A DNA stretch of 64,000 bases from the NCBI GenBank assembly GCA_040753795.1, contig JBFMDX010000005.1:62001-126000 (forward strand), given 5' to 3'. Position 1 is the stretch's first letter. Every line of letters starts with the position of its first letter. Shown here in pieces: positions 8,769 to 17,674 of this stretch. The notes below the pieces were generated by a model. It worked only from the letters and a program-made list of their open reading frames with translations, made no database searches and was not told the origin of the DNA. The translations under genes and the position numbers were made by a program. The stretch comes from Thermodesulfobacteriota bacterium (GTDB taxonomy: Bacteria; Desulfobacterota; Desulfobacteria; Desulfobacterales; Desulfosudaceae).

Positions 8769-8797
8769 ATTATAATTATATTTTTAATGATAATCAA
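8769..8797 (-). promoter_or_regulatory. Sigma-70-like promoter for the exopolysaccharide export operon
   Basis: On the minus strand TTGATT (8797-8792) and TATAAT (8774-8769) are separated by 17 bases, close to the sigma-70 consensus. The start of transcription would be near 8762, leaving a leader of about 70 bases before the HD-GYP gene. The surrounding sequence is very AT-rich, so a chance match cannot be excluded. Confidence 0.45.
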
Positions 8798-8872
8798 ATT
8801 TTTTTTACGGCCGGGTAACATTGGTCCTCTTGAAACGCACGGGCATATCTGCCTGGAAATAAATTAAATTAT

Positions 8873-8894
8873 ATATAACTACAAATAGTTATAT
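8873..8894. repeat. AT-rich inverted repeat downstream of the sugar-phosphate transferase gene
   Basis: Nine-base perfect arms (ATATAACTA and TAGTTATAT) flank a four-base loop. It lies 50 bases beyond the stop of the transferase gene ending at 8944. With no GC pairs to speak of and no clear T run it is a poor terminator, and may be a protein site. Confidence 0.3.
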
Positions 8895-8943
8895 GGTCAT
8901 AGACGAGGGTTTAATCAGTTAAATTCTGAATATTTTTAGTATA

Positions 8944-10134
8944 TTATTTTTTTGTTAAGGGCGGGTCGGGATGCCCGGACGTGGACTTTTTTCGTAACCG
9001 GCCGGATTTTTCCAGCACGCTGATCAGCAGCACCAGCAGCACGGCCTGAAGGAGCAGAAGCGCCGCTTCCAGGATACCGGCGTGACGTATGACAACGGCG
9101 CTGATACCGAGACAACTGTTTAAAGCAAAAATAAATACCACGCTTCTTCTGTTGCCGCCCAGGACAATGGCCAGTCGATGGTGAAGGTGATCACGACCGA
9201 CATATTCCAGCCATTGCCGCACGGTGGCCACCTTGCCGGTAGCGATCCGATCGACGGTGATATAAATCATGTCGAAAATCAACACCCAGAAAATCAGCAG
9301 CGGAGAAACCAGTGCCACCACCGGATTGGTGTCCGACCAGACGCCGTAAACAGCCAGACAGGCCAGTATAAATCCGATAAAGGTGCTGCCGGCATCTCCC
9401 AGAAAAATAGCGGCCTTGCCCCTGGCCCTGAAATTGTAGGGCAGAAAACCCAGGCAACCGCCCATTACGGCGATGGCCAGCCAGCCGACAAGCGGTTGCC
9501 CGGTCTGATAGGCAACCAGGCTCAAAAAAAAAGCGATAATGGCGCCCAGACCGGCGGCCAGGCCGTTCATGCCGTCAAAAAAGTTCAGGGCATTGGTAAT
9601 GCCGATGATCCACAAAAAAGTCAGGACCAGGTTAAAGGCAAGACCGGCGGTTCCCAGGTGAGTCGGGACAACCTTAAGGACAACCCCGTGACTGACGACG
9701 ATGATGACCGCGACGATCTGGGCCAGCAGCTTGATGACGGCGGGCACCTCACTGATGTCATCCATCAGCCCCACGGCAAAAAGAAGCAGTGAAGCCGATA
9801 GAATCGCCACGACACCCGGGTCATAAATGCCATTTAAGAGAATGGAAGCAAGAGAAGCCATAAAAACAGCCATCCCGCCCAGCAGCGGTGTGGCCTGATC
9901 GTGACGTTTGCGTCCGTCCGGCAGGTCGAGGATGTTGAACCGGCGGGCCACCCGCATACAAACCGGCGTCAGGCAGAAGGAGATCCCGGCGGAAAGAATC
10001 AGGATATAGGCCCAGCGAGCGCCATGCAAAGCGAATGTTATGGAGGCAGACGGCAGCAGCAACGCTCCCGTCAGAAGAACGGCCGTTCCATAAAGCAACC
10101 CTTTCCACTTGCTGTTTCCCGACCTTTCCGTCAT
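8944..10134 (-). CDS. Undecaprenyl-phosphate sugar-1-phosphate transferase (MraY/WecA family)
   Basis: A 396-residue polytopic membrane protein with roughly eleven hydrophobic segments. It has the family signatures DDISEVPAVIKLL, NFFDGMNGLAAG, the catalytic GDAGST segment and a cytoplasmic RDHLHHRL loop. Enzymes of this family move a sugar-1-phosphate from a UDP-sugar to undecaprenyl phosphate and so start lipid-linked glycan synthesis. I start at ATG 10134, which overlaps the aminotransferase stop (ATGA) and has GGAGG ten bases upstream; a start at 10155 would contain the ribosome site inside the gene. As the last gene of the 8.9-17.4 kb operon it is the likely initiating enzyme for the glycan built by the four GT4 enzymes. 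Sugar specificity cannot be read. Confidence 0.88.
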   Translation of the reverse strand: MTERSGNSKWKGLLYGTAVLLTGALLLPSASITFALHGARWAYILILSAGISFCLTPVCMRVARRFNILDLPDGRKRHDQATPLLGGMAVFMASLASILLNGIYDPGVVAILSASLLLFAVGLMDDISEVPAVIKLLAQIVAVIIVVSHGVVLKVVPTHLGTAGLAFNLVLTFLWIIGITNALNFFDGMNGLAAGLGAIIAFFLSLVAYQTGQPLVGWLAIAVMGGCLGFLPYNFRARGKAAIFLGDAGSTFIGFILACLAVYGVWSDTNPVVALVSPLLIFWVLIFDMIYITVDRIATGKVATVRQWLEYVGRDHLHHRLAIVLGGNRRSVVFIFALNSCLGISAVVIRHAGILEAALLLLQAVLLVLLISVLEKSGRLRKKSTSGHPDPPLTKK

Positions 10135-11183
10135 GACTCCATTTCCTCCAGACATTCTTTCAGGGCGGCGATGACGGTATCTGCTTCCTGATCCGTCAAT
10201 GAGGGATAGATCGGGATGGACAGCGCCGTGCGCCAGGCCGCGTCCGATTGCTCATATCCCGTCAGGTTCAAATAGTGATGAAGCGGCCGGAACACGGGCC
10301 GGGCACAGGTGATACCGCGCCGGGCAAGGCGGTCGATCCACGGGCCGGCGTCATCCGGTACCCGGACAACATAGCGGAAGTAAATCCGGCCGGGCGTGTC
10401 CGGCGGCAGGATGACGCGGAAATGACACAGGGCCTCATTATAGCGGCCTGCTATCTCCTGCCTTCTGATGATAAACGTTTCCAGCTTCCCCAATTGGGAC
10501 AGGCCCATGGCGGCCTGAAGGTCGGTCATCTTGTAATTGAAACGAACGCGGTAATCCGTCCGGTTGTCATAATTTCGCAAATCCACAATCCGCTCGATAA
10601 TTTTCTGATCCCGGGACGCGACCAGACCGCCCTCACCGGTTGTCATCATCTTGGTGGCGTAAAAGGAAAAAACAGCCGCGCCGCCAAACGCGCCCAGGGG
10701 TCGGCCATGATAGAGGGCGCCCACAGCCTGGGCACAATCCTCGATCAGGGGAATGCCGATGGCCAGCAGTCCGTCCAGGTCAGCCGGCGCACCGAACATA
10801 TGAGGAACGATTATCGCCCGGGTCCGAGATGTTACCCTGCCGGCAGCATCGCGAGAATCCATGTTGAACGTGTCCGGATCGATGTCTGCCAGAACCGGTT
10901 CCGCGCCGGCATGATAAACCGCGTTCAACACTGCCGTGCAGACATAAGAGGGAATGATCACCTGGTCGCCCGGACCGATCCCTAGGGCCAGCAGGGCCAG
11001 ATGCAGTCCCGCTGTTCCCGAGTTCACGGCCGCGGCATGGCCCAGCCTGAATGCCTCCGCAAAATCTCTTTCCAGACGCTCTACCATCCGGCCCTGGGCA
11101 ATCTGACCGGACAGCACCACCCGGTGGACAGCCGCGGCTTCCGCCTCTCCCAGGGTGGGACGTGAATGAGGGATGACATTCAT
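10131..11183 (-). CDS. DegT/DnrJ/EryC1/StrS aminotransferase
   Basis: A 350-residue PLP-dependent sugar aminotransferase of normal family length. The PLP lysine is K178 in FSFYATKMMTTGEGG, the pyridine-binding acid is in EDCAQA (D149), and the phosphate-binding stretch NSGTAGLHLAL begins at 54. Such enzymes add an amino group to a keto-sugar nucleotide for glycan synthesis, usually with glutamate as donor. The ATG at 11183 lies 26 bases after the deacetylase gene. With the PIG-L enzyme and WbqC next door it suggests that the glycan contains an amino sugar. No matching dehydratase for making the keto sugar is present in the window. Confidence 0.9.
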   Translation of the reverse strand: MNVIPHSRPTLGEAEAAAVHRVVLSGQIAQGRMVERLERDFAEAFRLGHAAAVNSGTAGLHLALLALGIGPGDQVIIPSYVCTAVLNAVYHAGAEPVLADIDPDTFNMDSRDAAGRVTSRTRAIIVPHMFGAPADLDGLLAIGIPLIEDCAQAVGALYHGRPLGAFGGAAVFSFYATKMMTTGEGGLVASRDQKIIERIVDLRNYDNRTDYRVRFNYKMTDLQAAMGLSQLGKLETFIIRRQEIAGRYNEALCHFRVILPPDTPGRIYFRYVVRVPDDAGPWIDRLARRGITCARPVFRPLHHYLNLTGYEQSDAAWRTALSIPIYPSLTDQEADTVIAALKECLEEMES

Positions 11184-11209
11184 GATGTCGGCCGATAATC
11201 CTGAACACC

Positions 11210-11836
11210 TTAAATGTTGATAAACAGCCGTAACGGGCTGAAGGCTTCGGCGTATTTCACCCGGCCCTGGATCCCCCGGAAAACCGCTCCGGCGTTGGCG
11301 ATATCCAGAATGGACAGACCTTCGATATTGGTCCTGGCCACCTGGGATTGGTGGGCCTTGAGCAGGTCTCTCTTTTTGTCGATAGTCTCGCTGATATCAA
11401 CAAAAACCGAAGGGTCAAACCGCTGAGTAGTCGGCCCCTCGTAAAACATGACATTCCGGACATAACGGGTGGCTGAAATAACGATCTGGGCCAGGTGGCG
11501 GTGATCCTGATGGGTGTCGTCATGGTAGTGGCAGAAAATAAAATCCGGTTTCACCACGGACATGATGCCCTCGATATACTGGATCGTATCCAGGTCGACC
11601 GCCAGGCGCGTATCTTCGGCGTTGCCCCAGAACAGGCCGCTGGCATTCATGATTTGCGCCGACGCCGTCTGTTCGGCCATGCGGACGTCCATGTCTCCGC
11701 CCCTGTCACCCTTGGACATGATCAGCAGATATATCTTGTGCCCCCGGATACCGTATTTTAGCAGGGTTCCCCCGCAGCCGAACTCGATGTCATCGGGATG
11801 AGCGCCGATGGCCAGGATATTCATTCGTTTATCCAT
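11210..11836 (-). CDS. PIG-L family deacetylase
   Basis: A 208-residue zinc-dependent deacetylase of the LmbE/PIG-L family. Metal-binding AHPDDIE lies at residues 12-18, and the second site HDDTHQDH near 103-110 supplies the remaining His. Family members remove acetyl groups from N-acetylglucosamine-type sugars or related conjugates. The ATG at 11836 shares its A with the upstream TAA stop and has AAGGAG four bases before it, so the start is well supported. In this operon it would tailor an N-acetyl sugar on a precursor or nucleotide sugar; the exact substrate is not visible. Confidence 0.9.
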   Translation of the reverse strand: MDKRMNILAIGAHPDDIEFGCGGTLLKYGIRGHKIYLLIMSKGDRGGDMDVRMAEQTASAQIMNASGLFWGNAEDTRLAVDLDTIQYIEGIMSVVKPDFIFCHYHDDTHQDHRHLAQIVISATRYVRNVMFYEGPTTQRFDPSVFVDISETIDKKRDLLKAHQSQVARTNIEGLSILDIANAGAVFRGIQGRVKYAEAFSPLRLFINI

Positions 11837-12522
11837 TATTCTCCTTCCCCTCTGATCACCGCCAGACTGTCCGGACCGCGGTTGAAGAGCAGGTCGACCG
11901 CCGACAGGTTGGCCACAAAATCGCCGTACAATTGAGGATAGACCGGATGATCAAATGCCTGAAACACCACCCGGATACCGCTGTCGTTAAACCGGGACAG
12001 ATCCATGTAATTGGCGCCTCCCCGGCCGGCCAGATAAGTGTCCGCTCCAAGTTCCCGGCAGATATCGATCAGCCGGTCGGTGGGCTCTTCCCTCAGGGGC
12101 GCCAATTCCGAAGCGATCACCGTTTTCGTTTCGATCCCCAGTGCCCGGCGCAGCGCTTCGGCCAGAGCGATATTCAATTCGGAAAGGCGTTCCGGGTCAG
12201 ATCGCAATATGGGTTCAAAAAGGCTCATATACTCATCAAAAAACGGTGCACGCCGGTAGCAGGTCGTCAGGGCCTGAATATGTTTTTTTCCCCACGGCGT
12301 TTTCCGGTCGATTTTAACCTGGTTGATTCTCTGGGGAAACCGGTAAGTCACGGGAACGGTCAGCCACTGCCACCCGCCAACGGACTTAATCCGGTTCCGG
12401 TTCTGCCACTCGTTCTTTTTGTATTGAACGTTATCAAGATAGCAGAAAACATCGGCTTTGGCCATCTTATCGTAATAGCCGAGCCAGGGAAAATATTGCG
12501 GCTGATGAACGGCGGCGATCAT
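11836..12522 (-). CDS. WbqC-like family protein
   Basis: A 228-residue protein that opens with AAVHQPQYFPWLGYYDKM, the hallmark of the WbqC family, followed by FCYLDNVQYKKNEWQNRNRI. WbqC-like proteins are common in O-antigen and capsule loci; their biochemical role is poorly known, with acyl- or amino-acid-transfer to amino sugars sometimes proposed. Its ATG overlaps the glycosyltransferase stop upstream (ATGA) and its stop overlaps the deacetylase start. This tight packing with a deacetylase and an aminotransferase supports joint work on one amino sugar. Family call is confident, function is not. Confidence 0.85.
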   Translation of the reverse strand: MIAAVHQPQYFPWLGYYDKMAKADVFCYLDNVQYKKNEWQNRNRIKSVGGWQWLTVPVTYRFPQRINQVKIDRKTPWGKKHIQALTTCYRRAPFFDEYMSLFEPILRSDPERLSELNIALAEALRRALGIETKTVIASELAPLREEPTDRLIDICRELGADTYLAGRGGANYMDLSRFNDSGIRVVFQAFDHPVYPQLYGDFVANLSAVDLLFNRGPDSLAVIRGEGE

Positions 12523-13712
12523 GGCCGGTCCCTCATGGCGGATTCATAAAGGGCGTTAATCTTGGATATCATGACGGCAAGCGAGAAGCGAAGCGCTGTC
12601 TCCCGCCCCTTCTCCCCAAGGGCGACGCGCAGGGCGTGACTGTCAAGCAATTTTACGATGGCGGCGCGCAGGGCGCCGGGATCCCGGGGATCGACCAGAA
12701 AACCGTTGTCTCCATTACGGACCATGTCCGGTATGCCGCCGACGTTTGAGGCCACTACCGGCCTGCCGGATGCCATGGCTTCCACCACCACCCTGCCCAT
12801 ACCCTCGTTCAGGGACGGCAGGACAAACACGTCAAACGCCCGCATCACTGCGGGGATATCCCGACGCCAGCCGGCCAGCACCACCTTCACGTCAACGCCC
12901 GCTTCAGCGGCTTTTTGCTTCAGGTCCGATTCCAGGTCGCCCTTGCCCACAAACACCAGATACAGGTCCGGCCGGGATCTCAGCAGCGGTATCATGGCCT
13001 CAAGCAGGCCCGCGGGGTTCTTGACGGACTGCAGCCAGCCCACGGTGCCGACCACGGCCGCCCTTTCCGGGATCCCCAGTTCCCGGCGAATTCCGGGGTC
13101 ATCGCCTGGCGCCGCAAGGAAGGCGTCAATATCCACCCCGCTGTGAATGATACGCATGCGGTCATCGGCAAAAAGGCGCAAGGATAAATAGTCGTCCCTT
13201 TCTCCCCGGGTCAGGGCCACCAGATGATGCGTTATAGGGGCGGTAAGTCTTTCCGTCAACAAAAACAGCTTTGAAAAAAGAGCGGCGAAATGACCGTAAA
13301 ACACATGGCCATGAGGCGTATGGACAATCACCGGTGTCCGCGCCAGCCAGGCGGCCCATCGGCCCAGGATGCCGGCCTTGGAAGTATGGGTGTGAACGAT
13401 GTCCGGTTTCTCCCGCCGGATGATCCGCCATAATTGTAGCATGGCGTCGACATCATATAGGGGATGGACGCTTCGAACCAGCGCGGGCAGGCGGATGATT
13501 TCCACGCCCTGCCGCCGGGCTTTCTCCAGACCGGATTCTACCGATTCCGTCTCCGCCGGCGTCATCCGTGACTCCCGGGACAGGCCGGTGACCAGGATCA
13601 CCCGATATCTCTTCCGGTCCAGACCCAGGCAGGTCAGCAGCGTGTTCTGCGCCGAACCGCCCATGTCCATCCGGGTGATGATGTGCATGACCGAAACCCG
13701 ATCCGTCATCAT
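12519..13712 (-). CDS. Glycosyltransferase family 4
   Basis: A 397-residue GT-B fold enzyme. The acceptor side opens with VMHIITRMDMGGSAQNTL and includes the HTHTSKAG segment. The nucleotide-sugar domain includes VGTVGWLQSVKNP, FVGKGDL and the E-x7-E motif EGMGRVVVEAMASG. It would add one sugar to the lipid-linked glycan on the cytoplasmic face. The frame is open further upstream, but ATG at 13712 follows GGGAGG by seven bases and lies one base after the previous stop, so this is the start. Donor and acceptor are unknown. Confidence 0.9.
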   Translation of the reverse strand: MMTDRVSVMHIITRMDMGGSAQNTLLTCLGLDRKRYRVILVTGLSRESRMTPAETESVESGLEKARRQGVEIIRLPALVRSVHPLYDVDAMLQLWRIIRREKPDIVHTHTSKAGILGRWAAWLARTPVIVHTPHGHVFYGHFAALFSKLFLLTERLTAPITHHLVALTRGERDDYLSLRLFADDRMRIIHSGVDIDAFLAAPGDDPGIRRELGIPERAAVVGTVGWLQSVKNPAGLLEAMIPLLRSRPDLYLVFVGKGDLESDLKQKAAEAGVDVKVVLAGWRRDIPAVMRAFDVFVLPSLNEGMGRVVVEAMASGRPVVASNVGGIPDMVRNGDNGFLVDPRDPGALRAAIVKLLDSHALRVALGEKGRETALRFSLAVMISKINALYESAMRDRP

Positions 13713-13713
13713 T

Positions 13714-14922
13714 TCAATCCCTCCCGATTGCCAGGGCCAGCATGGCGTCGATATTTTTTTCCCAGGAATAATTGTCCTCGACAAAGGCACGGGTTTTGAG
13801 CCGGAGTACTTCGTAAGCGCCGGGCGTTTTTCTGACACAACCGGTTTTTTCAATGATCAGCCGGGCCATGGCTTCTTCGGAAATATCGTCGAACAGCAAA
13901 TCACGATCAAACGATTCGAGAATCTCCAGGGTACCGCCGACGGGCGTTCCCAAAACGGGCGTACCGGACGCCATGGCTTCCAGGGTAACCAGGCCGAACC
14001 CTTCCAGGTCTTGGGTCGGAAGGATAAAAAGGTCCGCCATGCGGTAATAGTCGGGCAGATCCTCTTCTTGGATAAAACCGGTGAAGAGAACGTGCGGCGT
14101 CAGTCCGGTTTCTTCCGCCTGCCGTACCAGTGCCCGCTTCAAAGGCCCCTCGCCGCCGATCACCAGATGCACATCCTTCGACCGTCGCAGAACAATTTCC
14201 ATGGCGCGCAGCAACACGGAGAGTCCCATGCGGGGCTCCAGGTTCCGCAAAGTAAACAGGATGACCCGGTTTTCGGGCAGACCCAGCCTACCCCTGATGG
14301 CTGCTTTGTCATCAGCCGGCCGGAAACGAGTACAATCTACACCACCGGGAATAACCGATATTTTTTCGTCCGGGACCCCATGACTGTGCCGCAATTTTTT
14401 ACCGGTATAAGCACTTAAGGTCACGATCCGATCAGCACCGTCCAGAGCCGTCTTCTCCAACCGTTTCCTGACCCGAGCCATTACCTGAATGGCCAGACGC
14501 CCGAACATGCCGGGTGGCGCGGCGTTCCTGGAAAGATATTCCTCATGCCACAGGGAATGACAGGTGTAGATTTTTCTTATGCCGGTCCTTCCGGTAAACA
14601 GAACGGCCATGGCGGATAAGGGTTGATGCAAAAAGATACAATCAAAACCGATGTCCTGATGCAACGACCGGAACAGGCGTCCGCCGTTTTTGATGGTGTC
14701 GGCGAAAAAGCCCAAGGGATGTTTCGGATCCGCCCGGTATCGCCATTCGGTGACGCCGGATATGGTCTGGTGCTCCGACCCATGGATTTCCGGGATCCAT
14801 CGGGTCATCAGATGGACGGAATGGCTCCTGGCCGCCATACGTGTGGCCTGTTCGAAAAGGACACGCTCCGTACCGCTGCCGGCATTGCTGATGGACGCAT
14901 CCGCCACAAAGAGAAGATTCAA
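13714..14922 (-). CDS. Glycosyltransferase family 4
   Basis: A 402-residue GT-B retaining glycosyltransferase. The N-terminal domain starts NLLFVADASISNAGSGTERV; the C-terminal domain carries GGEGPLKRALVRQAEE and the donor-binding E-x7-E motif EGFGLVTLEAMASG. It starts with TTG at 14922 after a GGGGAACCGGAG stretch; I see no in-frame ATG that would keep the N-terminal fold. It follows a gap of 89 bases after the previous gene, the longest in this operon. Exact linkage is not predictable. Confidence 0.88.
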   Translation of the reverse strand: MNLLFVADASISNAGSGTERVLFEQATRMAARSHSVHLMTRWIPEIHGSEHQTISGVTEWRYRADPKHPLGFFADTIKNGGRLFRSLHQDIGFDCIFLHQPLSAMAVLFTGRTGIRKIYTCHSLWHEEYLSRNAAPPGMFGRLAIQVMARVRKRLEKTALDGADRIVTLSAYTGKKLRHSHGVPDEKISVIPGGVDCTRFRPADDKAAIRGRLGLPENRVILFTLRNLEPRMGLSVLLRAMEIVLRRSKDVHLVIGGEGPLKRALVRQAEETGLTPHVLFTGFIQEEDLPDYYRMADLFILPTQDLEGFGLVTLEAMASGTPVLGTPVGGTLEILESFDRDLLFDDISEEAMARLIIEKTGCVRKTPGAYEVLRLKTRAFVEDNYSWEKNIDAMLALAIGRD

Positions 14923-15011
14923 CTCCGGTTCCCCGCCTGAAGCAACTATATTTCAAAAGAATCCTTTGAGGGAGTATAGCATAATACGGACGGACTCGTC
15001 ATTACCGCGTG

Positions 15012-16178
15012 TCAGCAGACGCCAGCCAGGCCGGATCGTCCCGGGGCCAGTCCTTTAAGGGAATCATACACCGTCTCTGTTGACGCGACCGTAGTCCTGA
15101 TGTCAAAACGTTCGAGAACCGTCCGGTGCCCCTGCCCGGCTATCTTCTTCCGCGAATCGGAGGCGGACAGGATACGTCCGGCCGCCTCCGCCATTGCCGA
15201 CGGGTCTTCGGGAGGCACCAGCAGGCCGTTGATTCCGGGGCGGATATATTCCGCCGGTCCTCCGGAATTCGTGGCCAGAACCGCGACGCCTGAGGCCATG
15301 GCCTCCAGGGCCGACAGGCCAAAAGGCTCTCTCACCGACGGCAGGACAAAAAGGTCCAGGACGGCATAGATCTCTTCAATTTCATCGACCGAACCAGTAA
15401 ACCGGCAAATGTCCGCCACGCCCGCGGTCATTGCCTCCCGTTTCAGATCTTCCAGCAACGGCCCCTCTCCGGCGAACAGGCAGACCAGATCCGGGAATGC
15501 GGGTTTGAGAAGAGGCAGTGCCCGGATCAGATGCACCTGCCCCTTTTCCGGGACCAGACGGCCCACCGTACCGATCACCGGAGAGCGGCCAGTTATACCC
15601 AGCTTCATTTTTATCGCTTCGACATCAAAAGCGCGGGAGAAACGCACCGGGTCGATGCCGTTATAAATGACAATGATTTTGTCCGGACTGATGCCTAGCT
15701 TCCGGGTGTCCGCGGCCATAGCTTCGGAAACGCAGATAAAGCGCCGGGTTATGCGGGATGACCATGATTCAATAATCCGGTAGAACCGCCGGAGGGCAGG
15801 CGGCGTATCCCGGTAATCAAAAAGAGAAACATGAATGGTGACCACATGAGGCCGTCGGGTCAGCAGCGCTGCCAGGCGGCCGTAAAAATTAGCCCGAAAC
15901 CCGTGGGAGTGGATCACATCCGCCCCGGCCTCCCGGCAGAGGCGGCAGAGGTGGATGAGGGCCGCCGGAGACGGCTGCCGCGGCATAGGGATGATTTGAT
16001 ACCGATGGCCGGCGGCTTCCATCTCCCGGTTCAGGTATCCGGCATAAGGGATTACCGTAACATGACGGTAAGCCCGCGAGGAATAACGGATCAGGTCGAG
16101 CAGGTGCCGCTCGCCACCGCCCGGGCCGCCGGAACCGATCACGTGAAGCACGGTTGTCATCGGAGCTGTCAATGTCAT
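15012..16178 (-). CDS. Glycosyltransferase family 4
   Basis: A 388-residue GT-B enzyme. Landmarks are VLHVIGSGGPGGGERHLLDL at the start, IHSHGFRANFYGRLAA, FAGEGPLLEDLKREA and the E-x7-E motif EPFGLSALEAMASG. I start at ATG 16178, which overlaps the stop of the upstream gene (ATGA); the frame stays open upstream inside that gene. A second ATG 18 bases later would also keep the fold. Part of the four-GT assembly line of this operon. Confidence 0.9.
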   Translation of the reverse strand: MTLTAPMTTVLHVIGSGGPGGGERHLLDLIRYSSRAYRHVTVIPYAGYLNREMEAAGHRYQIIPMPRQPSPAALIHLCRLCREAGADVIHSHGFRANFYGRLAALLTRRPHVVTIHVSLFDYRDTPPALRRFYRIIESWSSRITRRFICVSEAMAADTRKLGISPDKIIVIYNGIDPVRFSRAFDVEAIKMKLGITGRSPVIGTVGRLVPEKGQVHLIRALPLLKPAFPDLVCLFAGEGPLLEDLKREAMTAGVADICRFTGSVDEIEEIYAVLDLFVLPSVREPFGLSALEAMASGVAVLATNSGGPAEYIRPGINGLLVPPEDPSAMAEAAGRILSASDSRKKIAGQGHRTVLERFDIRTTVASTETVYDSLKGLAPGRSGLAGVC

Positions 16179-17368
16179 TGGTTTGCGCACTGCCTTACCG
16201 CTTCGTCCGCCACCATCCTGGCCATCATCCGCCGGTCGAACCGGTCCCGGATCCACTGATGGGCTGCCATCCGTTGATCCATGTCCGGTTCGCCGGGCTG
16301 CGACAGGATGCGGATCACCGCCTCGGCCAATGCCGTAGGCGAATCCGGCTGCACCAGGGTCACCAGGGGCGCGTTCCGGAATATGCCGGTAATGCCGGGC
16401 ACGTCCGAAGCGACCACCGGTCTGCCGCAGGCCAGGTAGTCAAACATTTTGACAGGTGATCTCAAACCCGCGTCACGATGATACGGCGCCACGCAGACAT
16501 CCATGGCATTGATCCAGTGCGGGAGCGCTTCATACTCGATTTCTCCGGTAAAAATGAAATAACGTTCCAAGCCCATCGCTTCGACCATTTCCGCCCACAC
16601 CCGCCTCATGGGGCCGTCGCCGACAATCAGAAACCGTGCCGCCGGAACGGTCTCAACAATCTCCGACGCGGCTTCTATCAACCTTCCTACGCCCTGGTGA
16701 GCAAGCAGGGTCCCCACAAAACCGACGTAACGAAGGTTCTCCTCCAAACCAACGGTTCGGCAAGACGCATGCCTGTCCGCGGGTCGCATCAAATCGGTAT
16801 TGGCGCCGCTGGGCATGACGACCATCTTCCCCGGAGGCATGGCCGGCATCTGCTTTCCGATCTTTGTAATCACCGCTTCTGAGATTACAAAGCAACGGTC
16901 GGCGTGACGGATATTGATCCGGTCCAGAAATTCCGAAAGCAGAGACCGCAGGCGGGATCGGGCTTGCCCTCCCTCACCCCGGCGGCCGGCAAACGGGTCG
17001 TCATTTACTTCCAGGTAAAACCGGGCTTTCTTCATTTTCGCATACAACAGCGGGACTATCAGTGATGTTCTTCGCAGATAAACAACATCCGGCAGCGTCC
17101 TTCGTCGGTGGATCAGAGACAGAAGCAAAAAAAGGTTATAGGAAACTGAACGCAGGCCCGGCACATTCAACAGGGGGATCTCAATGACGGTAAAGGGCGG
17201 TTTCTTCTCGGCGAAACCATACTTCGGCAGAAAAAGCGTCACCTCGCTTCCCGTCTGGGCCAGGTTCCAGGCCAGATCCCAGATCTTGACGCTGGCGCCG
17301 ACGAAATGTTTCCAGAGGGGATCATGCCAGTAGGCGAAAAGGTGAAATGATAGTTTTGTATTATTCAT
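16175..17368 (-). CDS. Glycosyltransferase family 4, first gene of the 8.9-17.4 kb operon
   Basis: A 397-residue GT-B enzyme. The donor domain reads VGFVGTLLAHQGVGRLIEA, then RFLIVGDGPM, then SPVKMFDYLACGRPVVAS, the variant of the GT4 motif that lacks the first Glu. The N-terminus (LSFHLFAYWHDPLWKHF) opens onto an Asp-free acceptor domain. Its ATG at 17368 has only a weak ribosome site. It is the first gene after the AT-rich divergent spacer and so probably heads the operon that ends with the sugar-phosphate transferase. Confidence 0.85.
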   Translation of the reverse strand: MNNTKLSFHLFAYWHDPLWKHFVGASVKIWDLAWNLAQTGSEVTLFLPKYGFAEKKPPFTVIEIPLLNVPGLRSVSYNLFLLLSLIHRRRTLPDVVYLRRTSLIVPLLYAKMKKARFYLEVNDDPFAGRRGEGGQARSRLRSLLSEFLDRINIRHADRCFVISEAVITKIGKQMPAMPPGKMVVMPSGANTDLMRPADRHASCRTVGLEENLRYVGFVGTLLAHQGVGRLIEAASEIVETVPAARFLIVGDGPMRRVWAEMVEAMGLERYFIFTGEIEYEALPHWINAMDVCVAPYHRDAGLRSPVKMFDYLACGRPVVASDVPGITGIFRNAPLVTLVQPDSPTALAEAVIRILSQPGEPDMDQRMAAHQWIRDRFDRRMMARMVADEAVRQCANQ

Positions 17369-17674
17369 TAGGGCTTTTAATAGTTGTACAAGAAATCTTT
17401 TCCCTGCTATAGTTTTAAAAAAAGAAACTCTTTTGATCTATTAACATAACCATTTGATTTATATAAACATCAATTTTGTTTTTCCACTCTTTTATGATTC
17501 CCTTATAAAATATGCGGACCAAAGAAAACTTTTTCTCGTCATAACTAACTTAAATTTTGGTTATTTACAACCGATTCTTCCTATGAATCAGTAAAGTCGG
17601 TATACATAATCTTAACAAGATATCAGTCAGAATATTGGCAGAAAATAAAAACGGATGGGTGTGCTCCATTGAAA
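17369..17674. other. AT-rich divergent spacer, probable promoter region
   Basis: About 300 bases without a gene between a minus-strand glycosyltransferase and a plus-strand methyltransferase. I see no RNA gene or mobile element. A weak AT hairpin (AAAAGA, three bases, TCTTTT) is at 17420-17434. TATACA at 17601-17606 could be a -10 box for the plus-strand gene, but its -35 region matches poorly. Promoters for both directions must lie here. Confidence 0.5.

Noticed and set aside
10248-10985. Plus-strand frame of 245 codons across the aminotransferase gene
   Set aside because: Antisense shadow of a conserved gene with K178 and other PLP motifs intact on the minus strand.
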